A stretch of 7,515 bases of DNA from Pelotomaculum sp. (GCA_003489345.1 DNIT01000045.1:425-7939); one strand, 5' to 3'. Numbered from the stretch's first letter, positions 1-5,930 are shown. Notes: generated by a model from the letters alone, not told the origin. A program made the numbers and translations.

Positions 1-691
1 ACTGGAGCATATGGTGGACACGGTGCTTTATCTGGAAGGGGACCGGCACCAGTTTTTCCGTATTCTGCGTGGTGTTAAAAACCGGTTTGGCTCAACTAAC
101 GAAATCGGTATATTTGAAATGAGCGACGCCGGCCTGGTTGAGGTAGCCAGCCCGTCCGCCATATTTCTTACCAAACGTCCCAAGGGTGGTGACGTGCCCG
201 GGACCGCCGTGGCGGCCGCTCTTGAAGGGAGCAGGCCGATCCTGGTGGAAATACAGGCGCTGGTCTGTCCGACAGGCTATGGTACTCCCCGCCGCATGAC
301 AGCCGGTGTGGACTATAACCGGGTGGCTCTGATCACCGCCGTGCTTGAAAAAAGGATGGGTTTCAACCTGGGTAACCAGGATATCTATGTCAATGCCGTA
401 GGAGGCGTAAGGTTGGACGAACCTGCGGCGGATTTAGCCGTGGCCTGCGCGCTGGCCTCGAGTTTTAAAGATATTCCGGTGGATCCGGGCCTGGCATGCG
501 CCGGGGAAACCGGCTTGACCGGTGAATTGCGCCCGGTTACAGGTGTGGAAAAAAGGATCAGAGAGTCGTTTAAAATGGGTTTCAGCCGCTTTTTGATGTC
601 GAGCCACAGTGCCGCCCTGTCCGGGGACGATTATGGCTTGCTCAGAGCGGACACTCTGGCCGAGGCGTTGGAAATGGCTTTATTGGCGTGA
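1..691 (+). CDS. radA: DNA repair protein RadA (Sms), C-terminal half, 5' truncated by window edge
   Basis: RadA is a RecA-like ATPase that helps branch migration and processing of recombination intermediates. Only about 229 codons of a protein usually near 455-460 residues are present; the reading frame is open from base 2, so the start lies upstream of the window. Visible are the RadA-specific KNRFG motif (bases 80-94, in VKNRFGSTNEIG) and then the Lon-protease-like C-terminal domain (GYGTPRRMTAGVDYNR, GNQDIYVNAVGG, CAGETGLTGELRPV). In the EPAADLAVACALA segment Ala occupies what I take to be the Lon catalytic-serine position, so the domain is probably a non-proteolytic scaffold, as is usual for RadA. 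The ATP-binding Walker motifs and N-terminal zinc finger lie outside the window. The stop codon TGA (689-691) overlaps the ribosome binding site of disA, which indicates an operon. Family assignment is secure. Confidence 0.96.
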   Translation, partial: LEHMVDTVLYLEGDRHQFFRILRGVKNRFGSTNEIGIFEMSDAGLVEVASPSAIFLTKRPKGGDVPGTAVAAALEGSRPILVEIQALVCPTGYGTPRRMTAGVDYNRVALITAVLEKRMGFNLGNQDIYVNAVGGVRLDEPAADLAVACALASSFKDIPVDPGLACAGETGLTGELRPVTGVEKRIRESFKMGFSRFLMSSHSAALSGDDYGLLRADTLAEALEMALLA

Positions 692-695
692 GGTG
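690..695 (+). promoter_or_regulatory. Ribosome binding site of disA overlapping the radA stop
   Basis: GAGGTG matches the anti-Shine-Dalgarno sequence and sits four bases before the disA ATG. It includes two bases of the radA TGA, so a ribosome finishing radA sits on the disA initiation site. This fixes the disA start and suggests translational coupling. Confidence 0.7.
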
Positions 696-699
696 AATC

Positions 700-1776
700 A
701 TGAAGGAAGAAAAAGCGGAAGACAGACTGTTACGAGTGCTTCGTTCGGTAGCTCCCGGCAGGCCATTGCGGGAGGGACTGGAGAATGTCCTGCGGGCCAA
801 AAATGGAGGGCTAATCGTCCTGGGGGAAAACCCGGAGGTTCTGGAAATCACTGAGGGCGGCTTTGTGATTAACGCCGATTTCAGTCCTTCCAACCTCTAT
901 GAACTGGCCAAAATGGACGGCGCCATAATCCTCAGCAAAGACGCCAAAAAGATTCTGGCAGCCAATACCCAGATGATCCCCGATCAAAACATTCCATCCA
1001 GCGAGACGGGTATTCGCCACCGCACCGCAGAGCGGGTGGCCAGGCAGACCGGAGCCCTGGTTATCGCCATCTCACAGCGCCGGGGAATCATTACTATCTA
1101 TAAAGGGACCCTTAGATATGTCCTGCGGGACCTGGGGGTAATCTTGACCAAGGCCAACCAGGCGGTCCAAACCCTTGAAAAATACCGCTCGGTATTGGAT
1201 AAGTTTCTGGTGGCCTTAAGCGTTATGGAATTTCAGGAGACAGTCACCCTTTTTGACGTTGCCAAGGCCATCCAGCGGGTGGAAATGGTCTTAAGGGTGG
1301 TAAAGGAAATTGAAAGATATACCACCGAGCTGGGGGTGGAAGGCCGGCTGATCACCATGCAAGTGGAGGAACTGGTGTCCAACGTGGAGGAGGAGGGCCT
1401 CTTGATCATCCAGGACTACGCCACCACCCTGGCCGACAAGACGCCTGCCGCCATCCTGGGCGTAATCGGCAGCTGGCCTGCCGAGGACTTCCTGGATCTT
1501 TCCTTGCTTGCCCGCGCCCTGGGTTACCCCGGCAGCGCCAGTATCCTGGACCAGCACGTCGTGCCGCGGGGCTATCGCATTTTGCAGAAGGTGCCGCGGC
1601 TGCCCCTGCCTGTGATTGATAACCTCGTTAAGACCTTTGGTGCATTGAATAAAATATTGTTAGCCACTATTGAGGAATTGGACGAGGTAGAGGGCATAGG
1701 GGAGGTCCGTGCCCGTTCCATCAAGGAAGGTTTAAGCCGTTACCGCGACCTGTTGCTGCAAGACAGACATAGTTAA
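700..1776 (+). CDS. disA: DNA integrity scanning protein DisA, diadenylate cyclase
   Basis: DisA converts two ATP into cyclic di-AMP and binds branched DNA, linking genome integrity to second-messenger level. The 358-residue length is typical. The N-terminal DAC domain (about residues 1-145) carries both diagnostic motifs, DGA at 73-75 and RHRTA at 106-110, so the enzyme should be active. A helical linker follows (about 150-300). The C-terminal helix-hairpin-helix DNA-binding domain is at about 303-345 (VIDNLVKTFGALNKILLATIEELDEV followed by EGIGEVRARSIKEGL). The ATG at 700 is preceded by GAGGTG (690-695), only four bases away and overlapping the radA stop, so translation is probably coupled to radA. 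In Firmicutes radA and disA are commonly adjacent, often after clpC, and RadA is reported to modulate DisA; the layout fits that. No frameshift or missing motif is seen. Confidence 0.97.
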   Translation: MKEEKAEDRLLRVLRSVAPGRPLREGLENVLRAKNGGLIVLGENPEVLEITEGGFVINADFSPSNLYELAKMDGAIILSKDAKKILAANTQMIPDQNIPSSETGIRHRTAERVARQTGALVIAISQRRGIITIYKGTLRYVLRDLGVILTKANQAVQTLEKYRSVLDKFLVALSVMEFQETVTLFDVAKAIQRVEMVLRVVKEIERYTTELGVEGRLITMQVEELVSNVEEEGLLIIQDYATTLADKTPAAILGVIGSWPAEDFLDLSLLARALGYPGSASILDQHVVPRGYRILQKVPRLPLPVIDNLVKTFGALNKILLATIEELDEVEGIGEVRARSIKEGLSRYRDLLLQDRHS

Positions 1777-1782
1777 AAAAGA

Positions 1783-1820
1783 AAGCAGGGGGAAGCAGGG
1801 GGACGGTTCTTTTGCTTCCT
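1783..1820. repeat. Tandem 10-mer with inverted repeat, REP-like intergenic element
   Basis: The decamer AAGCAGGGGG occurs twice back to back (1783-1792 and 1793-1802). The second copy lies in an inverted repeat, GGAAGCA (1791-1797) with TGCTTCC (1813-1819), enclosing GGGGGACGGTTCTTT. From memory, intergenic motifs around GGGGACGGTTCT recur in many copies in anaerobic Firmicutes and deltaproteobacteria, possibly mobilised by REP-associated tyrosine transposases. That link is recollection, not shown by this window, which contains only this copy. It follows the disA stop by six bases but lacks a T-run, so it is not a typical terminator. Confidence 0.5.
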
Positions 1821-1874
1821 TGAAAATAACTGTACAGCCGGTTCAGTCCACAGAGCGAATCCCGAAAATGCAGG

Positions 1875-1892
1875 TGCGAATTCATTTGCGCA
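1875..1892. repeat. Imperfect palindrome around GAATTCAT
   Basis: TGCGAA (1875-1880) pairs with TTGCGCA (1886-1892) as a six-pair stem with one bulged G and a five-base loop. It resembles a slightly decayed palindrome of the TGCGAATNNATTCGCA type. It may belong to the same intergenic repeat as 1783-1820 or be an independent small hairpin. The short length makes chance possible. Confidence 0.3.
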
Positions 1893-1910
1893 GAAGTTAC
1901 ATTAGACCCC

Positions 1911-2059
1911 ATGCCGCCTGCGGCAGTACCAGCAGAAAATGAAAATTTATATTTTCAGGATAGCAGTTCAAGTCCGGCGCTAATGCGCCGTGTGCGATTG
2001 AAATCACACCTGCAGCACTTGTGTACCTAGCGCCGCGATAACGGTATGGTAAACTATCC
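1911..2059 (+). ncRNA. Possible structured RNA leader upstream of cobS (unidentified)
   Basis: Several stems lie close together: TGCCG/CGGCA (1912-1916 with 1921-1925), TGAAAAT/ATTTTCA (1940-1946 with 1951-1957, loop TTAT), and GTGT-GAT/ATC-ACAC (1990-1993 and 1996-1998 with 2003-2005 and 2006-2009). CGGCGC (1975-1980) can pair either locally with GCGCCG (1985-1990, loop TAAT) or, extended to eight bases CGGCGCTA (1975-1982), with TAGCGCCG (2028-2035). An outer stem GGATAG (1958-1963) with CTATCC (2054-2059) would enclose that long-range form. Two mutually exclusive pairings before a cobalamin gene suggest a switch-like leader, but the sequence does not show the usual cobalamin riboswitch core, and I know no family it matches. 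Transcription across it is not demonstrated. Confidence 0.25.
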
Positions 2060-2099
2060 CAAGAACAAATACTTTCTAAATTTAATACCCCTTTAAACC

Positions 2100-2105
2100 G
2101 GGAGG
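2100..2105 (+). promoter_or_regulatory. Ribosome binding site deciding the TTG start of cobS
   Basis: GGGAGG lies five bases before TTG at 2111. No in-frame ATG or GTG is available nearby with comparable spacing, and the protein begins with a normal CobS N-terminus, so the TTG start is accepted. Confidence 0.75.
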
Positions 2106-2110
2106 CCGTT

Positions 2111-2872
2111 TTGAAAAGTATTCTTTTAGCTTTTTACCAGTTAACAAGACTGCCCTTGCCAAATATAGATTTTGACGAAAAAGCTTGCGGCCGGTCCACC
2201 CTTTATTTCCCTGCCGTGGGATTGTTTTTAGGAGGCCTGCTGGCCTCTCTGGCATGGGCGGCAGGATTTTTATTCCCTGCGGGGATCAAGTCTGCACTGA
2301 TTGTCGTTGGTATGGTTGTCCTGACCGGCGGCATGCACCTGGACGGCTTTATGGACAGTGTTGACGGCCTTTTTAGCGGGCGGCCGCGGGAAAGAAAGCT
2401 TGAGATTATGCGGGACAGCAGGGTAGGAGCTTTTGGCGTTATCGGAGTAATATGCCTGCTGTTATTGAAATACAACCTTTTGCTCGAGCTTCCGGACGGT
2501 GTTTTATTTAAAGTCCTGCTGGTTATTCCTGCGATAAGCAGATGGGGCATGTCCATTGCTGTTATAGCCTTTCCTTATGCCAGACCGGATGGGCTCGGAA
2601 AAGTTTATGCCGTGCAGTCAGGCAGAAGGGAGCTGGCAGGCGCAAGCATTATTACCGCTGTTGCGGTCGCATTGATTCTAGGGCTGCAGGGGGCCTGGCT
2701 GGTGGCGCTGGCGGCTTTTGCCGCCTGGTTGGCAGGCAAAAAGATTGTCAAGGAGTTGGGCGGGTTAACCGGTGACACCTACGGGTTTATCAATGAACTG
2801 CTTGAGGTGGTCCTGCTCCTGGCAGTTTACCCCATACTCCGGTGGACCTGCGGCTTTCATTCTGTTTTCTAG
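2111..2872 (+). CDS. cobS: Adenosylcobinamide-GDP ribazoletransferase (cobalamin synthase) CobS
   Basis: CobS is an integral membrane enzyme that joins alpha-ribazole or its 5'-phosphate to adenosylcobinamide-GDP, releasing GMP and giving adenosylcobalamin or its phosphate. The 253-residue length matches the family (about 245-265). The N-terminus (FYQLTRLPLP) is typical. The conserved acidic block GGMHLDGFMDSVDGLFSG is at 73-90, followed by RERKLEIMRDSRVGAFG at 93-109, and the C-terminal LGGLTGDTYGFINELLE block is at 216-232. Hydrophobic segments lie at about 33-56, 60-75, 107-125, 131-153, 177-210 and 227-243. The start is TTG, chosen from the GGGAGG site five bases upstream. It is first in a cobS-cobD-cobC operon; cobU and cbiB, which act just before it, are not in the window. 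Assignment is secure. Confidence 0.96.
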   Translation: MKSILLAFYQLTRLPLPNIDFDEKACGRSTLYFPAVGLFLGGLLASLAWAAGFLFPAGIKSALIVVGMVVLTGGMHLDGFMDSVDGLFSGRPRERKLEIMRDSRVGAFGVIGVICLLLLKYNLLLELPDGVLFKVLLVIPAISRWGMSIAVIAFPYARPDGLGKVYAVQSGRRELAGASIITAVAVALILGLQGAWLVALAAFAAWLAGKKIVKELGGLTGDTYGFINELLEVVLLLAVYPILRWTCGFHSVF

Positions 2873-2903
2873 CTGCCAATATACAGGCGCTTGTTTCATT
2901 TTG

Positions 2904-2910
2904 AAAGGAG
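2904..2910 (+). promoter_or_regulatory. Ribosome binding site deciding the TTG start of cobD
   Basis: AAAGGAG is nine bases before TTG at 2920. An ATG at 2913 is only two bases from this site and in another frame, reaching a stop after 14 codons, so it is not the start. The TTG gives the expected LEHTHGGN beginning of CobD proteins. Confidence 0.75.
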
Positions 2911-2919
2911 TTATGCAAG

Positions 2920-4017
2920 TTGCCTCTGGAACACACACACGGCGGAAACTTGAATAAAGACGCCCGTAAGTACGGTCTGCAGGTCAAAGACATTACGGAT
3001 TTCAGCGCCAATATCAATCCTCTTGGACCCTCCCGCAAGGCGCTTTCAGCCATATCGAAAAACCTTGACCTGATTTCCGCCTACCCGGATCCGGACTGTA
3101 CTGAACTTAAGTCTGAACTGGCAAAATATCTGGGGATAAAAGAAGAAAGGCTGCTGATGGGTAACGGGGCAGCTGAATTGGTTTACCTGCTGGTCCGCGT
3201 ACTGAGGTGCAGGAAGGCGCTTATCCCGGTACCGACTTTTTGCGAATATGCCCTTGCGGTTTTGAGCCAGGGGGGTGAAGTGCTTGAACTGCCCTTGCCC
3301 GAAGAAAACGGCTTCAGGCTCCCGGTTGATGAAATCATCGCCTCATTGCCTGACGCAGACCTCCTTTTTCTGTGCAACCCCAATAACCCCACCGGGCGGC
3401 TAACCAGCCGCAAAACAATCCTGACCATTCTTGAAAAAGCGTGTTTACACAGAGTGATGGTCGTCATAGATGAAGCGTTTATGGATTTTGTCCCCAGGCG
3501 GGAGTTTTTTTCTGTTGTCAAAATGGCCGGACAACAACCCAACCTGGCGGTCCTTTACTCCATGACCAAATTCTTTGGCATCCCCGGTCTGCGCCTGGGA
3601 GCAATAGCCGGGCCCGGGGAACTGCTGTCCCGCATGAACGCCGCCAGAGACCCCTGGAATGTTAATGTACTGGCCCAGGTTGCCGGCGCAGCCGGCTTGA
3701 CCGATTACCAATACATGCGGGATACCTGCCGCATAGTGAACTGTGAAAAGAAATTTCTTTTCGGGCAACTGGCCTCCCTGCCCGGTGTCCACCCTCTGCC
3801 CGCAGCCGCTAATTTTATCCTCGCAGATGTTGCCGGCAGCGGGTTCACTTCATTTGAATTAACCGAACTGCTGGGCAGGCAGGGAATACTGGTCAGGGAA
3901 TGCTCTGATTTTAACGGGTTGGCCGGTCGCTTTCTGCGACTGGCGGTAAAAACCCGCCCGGAAAACGAGAAGCTGTTGCTGGCTCTTAAAGCAATATTGC
4001 AGGGAGAGAATAAATGA
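2920..4017 (+). CDS. cobD: L-threonine-O-3-phosphate decarboxylase CobD
   Basis: CobD is a PLP-dependent enzyme of the class I aminotransferase fold that decarboxylates L-threonine phosphate to (R)-1-amino-2-propanol O-2-phosphate, the linker of the cobalamin nucleotide loop. The 365 residues match the family. Visible are the N-terminal LEHTHGGN (3-10), DFSANINPLGPS (27-38), the substrate/cofactor loop LCNPNNPTGR (151-160), DEAF at 184-187, and the PLP-lysine motif YSMTKFFGIPGLRLG with K217 as the probable Schiff-base lysine. R340 near the C-terminus is the likely carboxylate-binding arginine. Histidinol-phosphate aminotransferase (HisC) is the closest alternative, but the EHTHGGN start and DFSANINPLG motif, plus neighbours cobS and cobC, favour CobD. 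It starts with TTG, 47 bases after cobS, and its stop overlaps the cobC start as ATGA. Confidence 0.94.
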   Translation: MPLEHTHGGNLNKDARKYGLQVKDITDFSANINPLGPSRKALSAISKNLDLISAYPDPDCTELKSELAKYLGIKEERLLMGNGAAELVYLLVRVLRCRKALIPVPTFCEYALAVLSQGGEVLELPLPEENGFRLPVDEIIASLPDADLLFLCNPNNPTGRLTSRKTILTILEKACLHRVMVVIDEAFMDFVPRREFFSVVKMAGQQPNLAVLYSMTKFFGIPGLRLGAIAGPGELLSRMNAARDPWNVNVLAQVAGAAGLTDYQYMRDTCRIVNCEKKFLFGQLASLPGVHPLPAAANFILADVAGSGFTSFELTELLGRQGILVRECSDFNGLAGRFLRLAVKTRPENEKLLLALKAILQGENK

Positions 4018-4649
4018 GTTGTCGGGTGTATCTAATCAGACATGGGGAAACAGAGTGGAATAACACCATGAAGTTCCAGGGAGCGACCGATATACCCTTG
4101 TCGGAGCGTGGCCGCCGGCAAGCGGTTAGCCTGGGTAAACGGCTGGCGGCACTGAAGCTTGACGCGTTTTATGCCAGCGACCTGGTCAGAGCGCGTGAAA
4201 CAGCAACAATTATCTCCAGCCGGCACGGCATGTCCATTGAGACTATCCCCGCACTAAGGGAGCTGAATTTTGGAGCCTGGGAAGGGTTAACCATAGCAGA
4301 AATACAGAAGCTTTTTGCCAATGAATTAGAACAGTGGTGGGAAAATCCGTTTTCAATCAGGATCCCGGGCGGTGAAACCTACAATGAATTGATTGAAAGG
4401 TCCGTTAACGCCATCAAGGAGATTGTAGCGCGGCACAGCGACGGCCGGATAGCTGTGGTGTCCCACGGGGGTCCAATCAGAAGCATCGTGGGCAGCGTTC
4501 TGGAAATGGATTTGGGTAAATACTGGCGGCTGGGACTTCATAACGGGTCTTTGAGTATCCTTGACTTCACTGGTTGGGAGTACGGAATTCTTACGCTTTT
4601 CAACGACTGCTCCCATTTAGCCGGCAACAATGCCGGCAGCTCTTATTAG
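4014..4649 (+). CDS. cobC: Alpha-ribazole-5'-phosphate phosphatase, histidine phosphatase family (CobC)
   Basis: CobC removes the 5'-phosphate of alpha-ribazole phosphate (or adenosylcobalamin phosphate) in nucleotide-loop assembly. The 211-residue protein belongs to the phosphoglycerate-mutase-like histidine phosphatases: the RHGE motif is at 9-12 with H10 as phospho-acceptor, DLVRARETA at 56-64 supplies a phosphate-pocket arginine, LRELNFGAWEG (81-91) contains the acid residue E83, and VSHGG at 149-153 gives the second catalytic histidine, H151. FNDCSHL near the C-terminus fits the alpha-ribazole phosphatase subgroup. On sequence alone a broad-specificity phosphatase would be possible; the ATGA overlap with cobD (4014-4017) and the operon make CobC the best call. 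The ATG is supported by GGGAGAG at about 4002-4008. It is the last gene of the operon. Confidence 0.9.
   Translation: MSCRVYLIRHGETEWNNTMKFQGATDIPLSERGRRQAVSLGKRLAALKLDAFYASDLVRARETATIISSRHGMSIETIPALRELNFGAWEGLTIAEIQKLFANELEQWWENPFSIRIPGGETYNELIERSVNAIKEIVARHSDGRIAVVSHGGPIRSIVGSVLEMDLGKYWRLGLHNGSLSILDFTGWEYGILTLFNDCSHLAGNNAGSSY
4620..4647 (+). terminator. Weak terminator-like hairpin at the end of cobC
   Basis: GCCGGCA (4620-4626) pairs perfectly with TGCCGGC (4631-4637) around an ACAA loop, inside the last codons of cobC. The following bases AGCTCTTATT are only moderately T-rich, so termination would be inefficient; it could instead protect the 3' end. It sits where the cobalamin operon should end. 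Confidence 0.35.
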
Positions 4650-4889
4650 TAAGCCATTGGCTTAAAGACGATGAATTTAATCTTGCATTTAAGAAAAAGC
4701 TATCCATATGAATTTTCATCCTTCTGCTGATACCGCATCAGCGGTATGGTTGTCTCATTGTAGTCTAATGAGAAATTACATGTTGTATTAACTTTGATTT
4801 GCCTGGTACATACTCCTGTCAGCTGTTTTTGGTAATAGCTGCACGCTCTGTCGAGTTTCCAAATAACTATTTTGAAGTGGGGGAAAAAG
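4650..4889. other. AT-rich intergenic region with hairpins between cobC and the membrane protein gene
   Basis: No gene is supported. Perfect inverted repeats are AAGCC/GGCTT (4651-4655 with 4659-4663), ATACCGC/GCGGTAT (4730-4736 with 4741-4747, loop ATCA), TCTCATT/AATGAGA (4753-4759 with 4767-4773, seven-base loop) and CAGCT/AGCTG (4820-4824 with 4837-4841). None is followed by a T-run. GC content drops sharply here relative to cobC. No convincing promoter was found by eye for the downstream gene. Confidence 0.5.
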
Positions 4890-5387
4890 ATGAAAAAGCG
4901 AGAGATAGCATGTTTGGGAATAAGATTTCTCAGTATCTATATGATTCTTCAAGGAATTATTGTAACGGCTAATGTGGTTCCACTTTTAATTTCAACAATA
5001 AGTCAAAAAACCAATGAAAACCATTCATACTATTTTTTTTCATGTTTAATCATTATCGTCTTCGGAGTTATATTATGGCTTGTTTCGGATCAGTTATCTG
5101 CAATTATATTTAAAGAAGAAGCTCACTTTGAAGGTGGTTTAGGTACAACTACAAAAGAATTGCAAACGGTATTATTTTCTCTTCTTGGTCTGTTTTTCTT
5201 GGGCAATTCCTTGCCGAAATTAGTTACCATCCTAATAAATATATATGTTATGCATGAAACACCAAATATGACACTGAACTTAATATCTGGATTGGCAGGA
5301 GTAATAACTGAAATTGTTCTAGGTTTGGTAATATTCCTTAAGGCACATAGCTTGGTCAGTTTCTTAAACACCACCAAGGAAGAATAA
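4890..5387 (+). CDS. Unidentified small integral membrane protein with about four transmembrane helices
   Basis: I do not recognise a named family. The 165 residues contain four hydrophobic stretches at about 13-36, 48-72, 92-119 and 129-151, a positively charged N-terminus (MKKREIA) and a short acidic tail (TTKEE). A loop with KEEAHFEGGLGTTTKE (75-90) separates helices two and three. No catalytic motif, cysteine pair or ligand signature is evident. I chose ATG 4890 because GTGGGGG (4877-4883) lies six bases before it; an in-frame TTG at 4872 would add six residues (MKWGKK) but has no ribosome binding site. Hand count gives about 31% GC for 4921-5340, against about 60% in cobC, so the gene may have been acquired by transfer. 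It appears monocistronic. Real-gene status is supported by the ribosome binding site and the coherent membrane topology. Confidence 0.75.
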   Translation: MKKREIACLGIRFLSIYMILQGIIVTANVVPLLISTISQKTNENHSYYFFSCLIIIVFGVILWLVSDQLSAIIFKEEAHFEGGLGTTTKELQTVLFSLLGLFFLGNSLPKLVTILINIYVMHETPNMTLNLISGLAGVITEIVLGLVIFLKAHSLVSFLNTTKEE

Positions 5388-5558
5388 TGGCGTCTGACTT
5401 GAAATATTTCATTATTGATAATAATCTTAAATTTCAGCCCCATCCAAAACTGTGACAAGGTAAAAGGTGATGGAGCCTTCTGAATTGGCAGTAAAAATCT
5501 GCGAACATCCAAAAAAAATTTGACACAATACGAGTAACATACAGGTGTCGTATTTCCT
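5388..5558. other. AT-rich spacer before the tfoX-like gene
   Basis: This short spacer holds a 12-base palindrome TGAAATATTTCA (5400-5411), immediately followed by ATTATT/AATAAT (5411-5416 with 5420-5425). They lie just after the membrane protein gene and could mark its 3' end, but there is no GC-rich stem or T-run. An isolated TTGACA is at 5520-5525; no -10 box lies at the proper distance from it. Confidence 0.4.
5527..5554. promoter_or_regulatory. Inverted repeat, possible operator before the tfoX-like gene
   Basis: AATACGA (5527-5533) and TCGTATT (5548-5554) are perfect inverted half-sites with centres 21 bases apart, about two helical turns, as expected for a dimeric regulator. They bracket the place where a -35 element would sit for the -10 at 5563-5568. 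The regulator is unknown. Confidence 0.3.
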
Positions 5559-5559
5559 T

Positions 5560-5568
5560 TGTTATACT
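5560..5568 (+). promoter_or_regulatory. Candidate extended -10 promoter of the tfoX-like gene
   Basis: TGTTATACT contains TATACT (5563-5568, five of six consensus positions) preceded by the extended-10 TGN. There is no good -35 (TACAGG at 5540-5545), which is tolerable for an extended -10. Transcription would start near 5575, giving a leader of about 20 bases containing the GGGAGG ribosome binding site. Confidence 0.4.
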
Positions 5569-5594
5569 ATATTTGCATGGGAGGTGTAAATGAA

Positions 5595-5930
5595 ATGGCG
5601 TCGACCAAAGAATTTGTTGAATACGTTTCTGGGCAGCTTGCCGAGGCGGGCACAATTAGTTATAAAAAGATGTTTGGAGAATATGGCTTTTATTGCAATG
5701 GGAAATTTTTTGCCTGTGTCTGTGACAATCAGTTTTTCGTAAAAATCACCGACAACGGACAAAAAATATTAAAAAACGCGGAAACAGCACCGCCTTATGA
5801 GGGAGCAACTCCCTATTTCCTAATTACAGACCTTGATGATAAGAAACTGCTTCATAAGCTGACAGTTGCTACATGTGAGGCCTTGCCTGAACCAAAACCA
5901 AAAAAGAAAGGAAAAAGAAAAGATGCTTAA
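5595..5930 (+). CDS. TfoX/Sxy N-terminal domain protein
   Basis: The protein consists of the TfoX N-terminal domain only (111 residues), as in many single-domain bacterial homologues, while the competence regulator Sxy/TfoX of gamma-proteobacteria also has a C-terminal domain. Diagnostic segments are KKMFGEYGFYCNGKFFACVCD (24-44), FFVKITDNG (47-55) and APPYEGATPYFLITDLDD (65-82). The tail EPKPKKKGKRKDA (99-111) carries seven basic residues in 13 and may bind nucleic acid or be disordered. The function of stand-alone TfoX-N proteins is not settled, so no role is assigned. I chose ATG 5595 because GGGAGG (5579-5584) lies ten bases upstream; an in-frame ATG at 5577 would overlap that site. GC is about 41% over 5641-5820, below the core genes. 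It converges on nagA with an 79-base spacer and no clear terminator. Confidence 0.88.
   Translation: MASTKEFVEYVSGQLAEAGTISYKKMFGEYGFYCNGKFFACVCDNQFFVKITDNGQKILKNAETAPPYEGATPYFLITDLDDKKLLHKLTVATCEALPEPKPKKKGKRKDA

Larger units (their letters stand above)
1777..2110. other. 334-base intergenic region between disA and cobS
   Basis: No gene is supported here. The only minus-strand frame of any length (63 codons) runs into disA and crosses the repeat at 1783-1820, so it looks spurious. The region starts with a tandem repeat plus inverted repeat (1783-1820), followed by a bulged hairpin (1875-1892) and a cluster of perfect short stems (1912-2059). It ends with the cobS ribosome binding site. I searched by eye for the conserved core and B12 box of a cobalamin riboswitch and found no convincing match. 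No clear sigma-A promoter for cobS stands out, although TTTAAT at 2081-2086 could serve as a -10. Confidence 0.6.

Noticed and set aside
1721..1912. 63-codon minus-strand reading frame after disA
   Set aside because: It overlaps the disA end, lacks a ribosome binding site, and much of it is translation of the repeat at 1783-1820.
1966..1980. GTTCAAGTCC resembling a tRNA T-loop
   Set aside because: The flanking bases do not form a T-stem, and no acceptor, D or anticodon arm fits.
1971..1990. AGTCCGG as the start of a cobalamin riboswitch B12 box
   Set aside because: Only the first seven bases agree; the rest of the box, the GGGAA-type core and the usual junction sequences are absent.
2913..2957. 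ATG-started 14-codon frame between cobS and cobD
   Set aside because: Its ATG is two bases from the Shine-Dalgarno sequence, too close, and it is out of frame with cobD; the TTG at 2920 explains the site.
2042..4750. Nine-base identity CGGTATGGT at 2042-2050 and 4742-4750
   Set aside because: Repeats of nine bases are expected many times by chance in a window of this size.
5520..5525. Perfect TTGACA -35 box
   Set aside because: No acceptable -10 lies 16-18 bases downstream, and the TATACT at 5563 is 37 bases away.
5386..5602. AATGGCGTC at both 5386-5394 and 5594-5602, as a possible duplication
   Set aside because: Only nine bases match, with no similarity on either side.
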